Positions 13,616-17,643 of a stretch of 17,643 nt of DNA are shown here, piece by piece; positions within the stretch are counted from its first letter, which is position 1; every line of letters begins with the position of its first letter. Both the position numbers and the translations under genes were made by a program. This DNA is from Deltaproteobacteria bacterium UBA7527 (lineage in GTDB: Bacteria > Desulfobacterota > Syntrophorhabdia > Syntrophorhabdales > Syntrophorhabdaceae). The stretch lies in assembly GCA_002478225.1 (NCBI GenBank), contig DLMV01000031.1:74692-92334 (forward strand), given 5' to 3'. The notes beneath the pieces are model-generated. The model saw nothing but the letters and a program-made list of their open reading frames with translations. It was not told where the DNA came from and made no database searches.

Positions 13616-14122
13616 ATGAAGAGAGGCAATGTCAAGAACCTTGGGAAGGAGAAGGGGTCGGGACAGATCATCCCTCTTAATGTGAATGGCGAAGAGCATC
13701 TGGTCGCAGTGGATGACAGGGACACTTTGCTCGACGTGTTAAGGAACAAGCTTTCCCTCACGGGCGCCAAGGAAGGATGCGGCACAGGAGAATGCGGCTC
13801 CTGCACGGTGCTTTTGGACGGCCAACCGGTGCTTGCCTGCCTGACGCTCGCTATTGGCGTAGTGGGGAAGAAGATCACGACCATTGAAGGTCTCGCTGCC
13901 GGCGGAAAGCTGAACCCACTCCAGCGGGCGTTCATCGATCACGGCGCGGTCCAGTGCGGGTTCTGTTCTTCCGGCATGATCGTTTCGGCAACGGCCCTGC
14001 TCTCTGTCAATGCAAGACCGTCACGACAGGATATCCAGAGTGCGCTGGAAGGGAATCTCTGCCGGTGTACAGGCTACAACAAGATCATCGAGGCCATCGA
14101 GAGCGTGAAGGACCAGAAATGA
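13616..14122 (+). CDS. hcrC: Molybdenum hydroxylase 2Fe-2S subunit, 4-hydroxybenzoyl-CoA reductase gamma-like
   Basis: Small electron-transfer subunit of a xanthine oxidase-family enzyme. The N-terminal plant ferredoxin-type domain holds the first cluster (C55, C60, C63, C75 in GCGTGECGSC...LAC). The C-terminal helical domain holds the second (C114, C117 in QCGFC; C149, C151 in CRCTGY). At 168 residues it is normal for the family and close to Thauera HcrC (~161). I chose ATG 13616 because AAGGAG ends 5 bases before it; GTG 13610 would add two residues and overlap that site. The TGA overlaps the next gene's ATG by 4 bases. The family is certain. The hcr name rests on the neighbouring FAD subunit, and other hydroxylases share this small subunit. 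Confidence 0.88.
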   Translation: MKRGNVKNLGKEKGSGQIIPLNVNGEEHLVAVDDRDTLLDVLRNKLSLTGAKEGCGTGECGSCTVLLDGQPVLACLTLAIGVVGKKITTIEGLAAGGKLNPLQRAFIDHGAVQCGFCSSGMIVSATALLSVNARPSRQDIQSALEGNLCRCTGYNKIIEAIESVKDQK

Positions 14123-16440
14123 TGGAAACAATAATAGGAAAACGCGTACCCAGGATCGACGGCCCTGCCAAGGTAACAGGAGAGGCAAGATACACGGTTG
14201 ATATCCAGATCCCCGGCATGCTCTGCGCAAAGATGCTGAGGAGCCCCCTTCCCCATGCGCGGATCCTGAACATCGATATCGCAAAGGCCTTGCGGATACC
14301 CGGGGTGAAGGCAGTAATTACCGGGAAGGACGCTTGGGACGTCCGCTATGGTTTTGTTGAGACGCCGCGATACCCTGCAGACCAGTACGTGCTGGCAAAC
14401 GACAGGGTACGCTATATCGGCGAGGAGGTGGCTGCGGTTGCTGCAGTTGACGAGGATACCGCCATGGAGGCCCTTGATGCCATTGACGTCTCCTACGAGC
14501 AGCTTCCCGCTGTTTTTGATCTCTTCGAGGCAATGAAGCCGGGGGCACCCGAGATCCACCCCATCGAGATCCCCGACCTGATCGGTGATCTCAGGAACAT
14601 CGGAGGGCAGTGCGCGAACAGCTATGGCGACGTTGAGGCAGCCTTTGCCCGTGCACACCTGGTCAGAAAGGACCGGTTCGAGCCCGAATTGAGGACCCAT
14701 TGCTATCTGGAGCCCCAGGCGACCGTGGCGCACTACGATGCAGCAGGGATACTGCATGTCTGGACGTCAGGCATGGGGACCTTCCGCAAGCGGATGCACC
14801 TTTCCCGGACCCTCAACATCCCTGCGAGCCGGGTACACGTCCATAAATCCTGGGTAGGAGGCGCGTTCGGGGGAAAGATCGACCTCTTTTCCCATGAGTT
14901 CTGCACGTCCCTCCTCTCCATGAAGACCGGCAAGCCTGTCCGCTATGCGGCTGAACGGGAGGAGATCTTTTCGTATTTCCGCCACAGCCAGAACATGATC
15001 GTGGACATTGAGACCGCCGTGGACAGGGAGGGCATACTCCTCGGCCAGCGCGTGCGCTGCTATAACGATTGCGGCGCCTACCGGGGCAGCGGCGTTGTCC
15101 TGATCTTTACCACCTGGGGCTATCTCGTGCTCCCTTACCGGATGCCCGCCCTCGATTACATCGGCTACTCCGTGTATACAAATAATCCCGTGCGGGCCCC
15201 ACAGCGGGGACATGCGGCGCCAAAGATACGGTTTGCCGGCGAGACCCAGATGGATATGATCGCCGCAGACCTCGGCATCGACCCTCTTACGATCAGGCTT
15301 CGGAATGCAAGGAGACCCGGGGAGACGCTTCCCAACGGCGACAACATCAGGAAAGCCGGCCTCATCGACTGCATCCGCCAGGCAGCCGAGGAGACTGACT
15401 TTACGAGGAAGTATGAGGAGAACAGGACGCTGCAGAAAACTGCCTCCCGTATAAAGCACGGCATTGGAATGGGGGCAAGCGGGTACTTTACCGGCACCCT
15501 CATATATCCAAACAATTCGGCGGCCGTGGTCAAGTTCAATGACGACGGGACCGTCCATCTCCTGACAGGCGCCCTCGATATCGGCCAGGGGGCCGAGACG
15601 ATACTCGCCCAGATCGTGGCCGAGGAGCTCGGCCTCGACATGGAGGACATCCAGGTGGTATCCGGCGATACGGATGCCACCCCCGTAGATATCGGTTCAT
15701 GGATAAGCGGCCTGACGCTCGTGACAGGGAACGCGGTGAAGAAGGCGGCAGAGGATGCGCGAAGGGTGCTCCTTGCGTCGGCATCGAAGGCGCTGCAGGC
15801 CTCCCCTGAGGACCTTGAGCTGAGATCGAGACGGATCTTCATCAAAGGGACTGATCGATCCATATCCTTTGCGCACGCCGTTGCCCGCCACATCCGCGAT
15901 AACGACGGCGATCCGATCGTGGGCAGGGGCTATTCGAGGGCCCTCAAAGAGGCAGAATTCGGGCCGAGCCTGAAGAATGCAAAGGGGACGTGGAGCGAGA
16001 GCTATGCCTTTGATGCCCAGATCGCCGAGGTCGAGGTTGACACAAGGACCGGGCAGATCAAAATAGTCAAGGCCTTCACTGCCCATGACTGCGGTTTTCC
16101 GATCAACCCCCTTCTTGTCGAGGGTCAGATCGACGGCCAGGTTTCCATGGCCGCCGGGCAGGCCCTTGCAGAAGAGGTCATCGTGAAAGAAGGCGTCACA
16201 TTGAACCCGTCATTCCTCGATTATAAGCTTCCGACGGCACATGAGATGGTCGAAGCCCAATATGTCGACGTTATCACGGAGGTATATGAAAGGGACCGCG
16301 AGTTCGTGACCAAGGAGGTTGGCGAGGGCTATGTCTCCGGCATCCTTGGCGCCATAAGCAATGCCGTGGCCAATGCAACGGGGAAATGGAGCACAAAGCT
16401 GCCCATCAAGATAACGCCCGGCAAGGAGGAAGAAGAATGA
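14119..16440 (+). CDS. hcrA: Molybdopterin-binding catalytic subunit, 4-hydroxybenzoyl-CoA reductase alpha-like
   Basis: Large subunit of a xanthine oxidase-family enzyme that would carry molybdopterin cytosine dinucleotide; 773 residues, close to HcrA of Thauera (~769). It starts with GKRVPRIDGPAKVTGEARYTVDI, then GGAFGGK at 247-253, TNNPVRAPQRGHA at 354-366 and DIGQGAET at 487-494. Near the end, VGEGYVSGILGAI carries the probable active-site glutamate E736. The RGH context and the EGxxxG form around the glutamate resemble HcrA more than xanthine dehydrogenase (FRGFG, GEPP). In 4-hydroxybenzoyl-CoA reductase the subunit removes the para hydroxyl group to give benzoyl-CoA. ATG 14119 (ATGATG) lies after GAAGGA and overlaps the upstream stop. 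The frame is open farther upstream, but only over the 2Fe-2S gene. Substrate is inferred; other aromatic-CoA or N-heterocycle substrates are possible. Confidence 0.85.
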   Translation: MMETIIGKRVPRIDGPAKVTGEARYTVDIQIPGMLCAKMLRSPLPHARILNIDIAKALRIPGVKAVITGKDAWDVRYGFVETPRYPADQYVLANDRVRYIGEEVAAVAAVDEDTAMEALDAIDVSYEQLPAVFDLFEAMKPGAPEIHPIEIPDLIGDLRNIGGQCANSYGDVEAAFARAHLVRKDRFEPELRTHCYLEPQATVAHYDAAGILHVWTSGMGTFRKRMHLSRTLNIPASRVHVHKSWVGGAFGGKIDLFSHEFCTSLLSMKTGKPVRYAAEREEIFSYFRHSQNMIVDIETAVDREGILLGQRVRCYNDCGAYRGSGVVLIFTTWGYLVLPYRMPALDYIGYSVYTNNPVRAPQRGHAAPKIRFAGETQMDMIAADLGIDPLTIRLRNARRPGETLPNGDNIRKAGLIDCIRQAAEETDFTRKYEENRTLQKTASRIKHGIGMGASGYFTGTLIYPNNSAAVVKFNDDGTVHLLTGALDIGQGAETILAQIVAEELGLDMEDIQVVSGDTDATPVDIGSWISGLTLVTGNAVKKAAEDARRVLLASASKALQASPEDLELRSRRIFIKGTDRSISFAHAVARHIRDNDGDPIVGRGYSRALKEAEFGPSLKNAKGTWSESYAFDAQIAEVEVDTRTGQIKIVKAFTAHDCGFPINPLLVEGQIDGQVSMAAGQALAEEVIVKEGVTLNPSFLDYKLPTAHEMVEAQYVDVITEVYERDREFVTKEVGEGYVSGILGAISNAVANATGKWSTKLPIKITPGKEEEE

Positions 16441-17432
16441 ACCTTCCCCGTTTTACCTATCATGGTCCCGCTTCTCTGAAAGAATGCATCGCAATCCTTG
16501 CCGATGAAGAGAACGGCGCGCAGGTGCTTGCCGGGGGGAGCGACCTCCTTGTAAGGATGAAGCTTCGTCTTGAGACGCCCGGCCGCCTCGTATCGCTCTC
16601 CAATATCCCCGGATTGAAAGATATTACATACCGGTCCGGGAAAGGCCTAGCCATAGGGGCCGGGGTTGCCCTTTCAGTTCTTGCTTCTGATGCCGTAATT
16701 CGTGAGAAATGCCCTGCGCTGGCGGATGCGGCAGGGCTTGTGGCAACGAACCAGATCCGGACCGTTGCCACGGTAGGCGGCAATATCCTTCAGAACACCC
16801 GGTGCCGTTATTACAACAGGTCGTCCGTGTGGGGCAAGGCGGTCGCTCCATGCTTCAAGCGGAACGGAGCGCTCTGCCACGTGGTTCCCAGGGGCAAGAG
16901 GTGCTTCGCCGTATACCAGGGCGATCTGGCGCCTTTGCTGATAGCCCTCAACGCAACCGCCACGATTCTTTCAAAGAAGGGCGCCGAAGAGGTCCCTGTC
17001 GGATCGCTTTACTCCGGCGACGGCAAAGCGCCGTTCAATAAGCTGGCGGGAAAGATCGCCACGAAATTGACCATCTCCGAAGATTCGCTCGACATGCGGT
17101 CTGCTTACAGGAAATACCGCTTAAGGGGCGGGATAGATTTCCCTCTCGCCGGCGTGGCTGCCGCCCTGAAGCTTCGCAACGGACTGGTGGAAGACCTGAG
17201 ACTCTGTCTTACGGGTATCGCCTCCTGCCCGGTTACGGTGCCGGGGGCCGGCGAAAAAGTAAAAGGCAGGCCTTTAAGCCGCGATGCGGCCAGGGAGGCG
17301 GGGAAGCTGGCATACGCCGCAGCCCATCCGCTTGCGAACCTTGAAGGCGACCCCGCAACGCGCCGCTCCATGATCCGGATCATGACCGAGGATATACTGA
17401 CGACATTTATTCAGGCAGCGAATAGTAAATAG
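16437..17432 (+). CDS. hcrB: FAD-binding subunit with 4Fe-4S loop, 4-hydroxybenzoyl-CoA reductase beta-like
   Basis: A 331-residue FAD subunit of a molybdenum hydroxylase. FAD-binding motifs are AGGSDLLVRMK near 35 and TVATVGGNILQNTRC near 110-123, followed by the CO dehydrogenase flavoprotein C-terminal domain (DFPLAGVAAALKL). Between them lies a loop with C123, C139, C147 and C156. This spacing of 16, 8 and 9 is the same as in Thauera HcrB, where the loop holds an extra 4Fe-4S cluster used to pass low-potential electrons from ferredoxin to the molybdenum site. Xanthine dehydrogenases and CO dehydrogenases lack the loop, so this is the best evidence for the enzyme type. ATG 16437 overlaps the hcrA stop (ATGA) and has GGAGG 8 bases upstream. 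The order here is C-A-B, unlike the A-B-C of Thauera as I recall it. Confidence 0.88.
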   Translation: MNLPRFTYHGPASLKECIAILADEENGAQVLAGGSDLLVRMKLRLETPGRLVSLSNIPGLKDITYRSGKGLAIGAGVALSVLASDAVIREKCPALADAAGLVATNQIRTVATVGGNILQNTRCRYYNRSSVWGKAVAPCFKRNGALCHVVPRGKRCFAVYQGDLAPLLIALNATATILSKKGAEEVPVGSLYSGDGKAPFNKLAGKIATKLTISEDSLDMRSAYRKYRLRGGIDFPLAGVAAALKLRNGLVEDLRLCLTGIASCPVTVPGAGEKVKGRPLSRDAAREAGKLAYAAAHPLANLEGDPATRRSMIRIMTEDILTTFIQAANSK

Positions 17433-17609
17433 AAGATGTGAAAGGTGAAGAAGGATCTCGTAAGTCGTCAGGCGTAAGGGGAGCAAAAAACGGGACAGGC
17501 GTAAGGCGTGAGGCGATAAAGCCCGTGAATCGTAATTCGTAATTGGATGAAACATGTGAAAGATGAAAGGTGATAGGTGGCAGGTAATAGGTCATAGGGT
17601 AAAGCGTAG
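17433..17609. repeat. Long heptad-repeat block downstream of the hydroxylase operon
   Basis: No gene is seen here. Several runs keep a 7-base period. At 17458-17478 the units are like TCGTAAG and GCGTAAG. At 17499-17519 they are GCGTAAG, GCGTGAG, GCGATAA. At 17524-17544 they are CGTGAAT and CGTAATT twice. At 17554-17609 there are eight units, such as AGGTGAT, AGGTGGC. Between runs the phase slips by a few bases. The CGTGAAT/CGTAATT run repeats the words at 5520-5547. Confidence 0.65.
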
Positions 17610-17610
17610 T

Positions 17611-17643
17611 GTCATTGCGAGCCCGCAGAGAGCGGCAATCCCA
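17611..17643. repeat. REP-like palindromic repeat, truncated by the window end
   Basis: GTCATTGCGAGC begins the element and GCGGCAATCCC ends it, with ATTGC and GCAAT as the outer arms of an imperfect palindrome. Elements with the same ends (GTCATTGCGAG...GCAATC) are, as I recall, scattered in intergenic regions of many bacterial genomes. Only one copy is in the window and its end is cut off. Confidence 0.5.

Noticed and set aside
13954..14118. Upstream extension of the molybdenum subunit frame to 13954
   Set aside because: It overlaps the 2Fe-2S cluster region of hcrC. The family N-terminus (GKRVPRIDGPAKVTG) begins right after ATG 14119, which has a ribosome site and the usual 4-bp overlap.
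14074..14757. Long minus-strand open frame (227 codons) opposite the Mo subunit, and similar ones at 14767-15558 and 15165-15893
   Set aside because: They lie opposite a GC-rich, well-conserved gene, show no motifs and no ribosome sites, and are explained by codon bias of the real gene.
17433..17609. Possible CRISPR array or phage attachment repeats
   Set aside because: Units are only 7 bases, contiguous and degenerate, with no fixed repeat-spacer alternation and no cas or integrase genes nearby.

Overview
This moderate-GC bacterial chromosome segment has four parts: a lone permease, a small DNA-repair block, the conserved translation cluster thrS-infC-rpmI-rplT-pheS-pheT-ihfA-merR, and a three-gene molybdenum hydroxylase operon. 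The cluster order ending in ihfA-merR, frequent AGG and ATA codons, and an enzyme closely resembling 4-hydroxybenzoyl-CoA reductase together suggest an anaerobic, possibly syntrophic, aromatic-degrading Desulfobacterota/Deltaproteobacteria-type organism such as a Syntrophorhabdus relative. The taxonomic guess is inference only.

Layout. Positions 69-818 (minus strand) encode a TSUP/TauE-SafE permease. On the plus strand, 1069-5474 holds an EndoQ-type PHP endonuclease, a winged-helix/nucleotidyltransferase plus HEPN pair (MNT-HEPN toxin-antitoxin type), and a compact UvrD/Rep helicase. The endonuclease and the helicase both end in a QxxLF pentapeptide resembling the bacterial sliding-clamp binding motif. 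The toxin-antitoxin pair has its own promoter, overlapped by two 17-bp palindromes 21 bp apart centre to centre.

Positions 5651-12764 form the translation cluster behind a good sigma70-type promoter. The threonyl-tRNA synthetase lacks the N-terminal TGS domain, infC appears to start at an ATA codon with an ideal Shine-Dalgarno, and pheS and pheT are separated by 179 bp that contain a repeat. ihfA, a MerR-type regulator and a lipoprotein gene follow, joined by 4-bp overlaps. Positions 13616-17432, behind their own promoter, encode the 2Fe-2S, molybdopterin and FAD subunits of a molybdenum hydroxylase. The FAD subunit carries the four-cysteine 4Fe-4S loop characteristic of 4-hydroxybenzoyl-CoA reductase.

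Most sizeable intergenic gaps (1-63, 912-1019, 5490-5547, 9611-9736, 17433-17609) are built from degenerate repeats with a strict 7-bp period and a slowly drifting consensus. The window ends in a REP-like palindromic repeat. These heptad blocks and the operator/leaderless-promoter arrangement of the toxin-antitoxin pair are the least ordinary features. I see no tRNA, rRNA, CRISPR array, transposase or phage gene.
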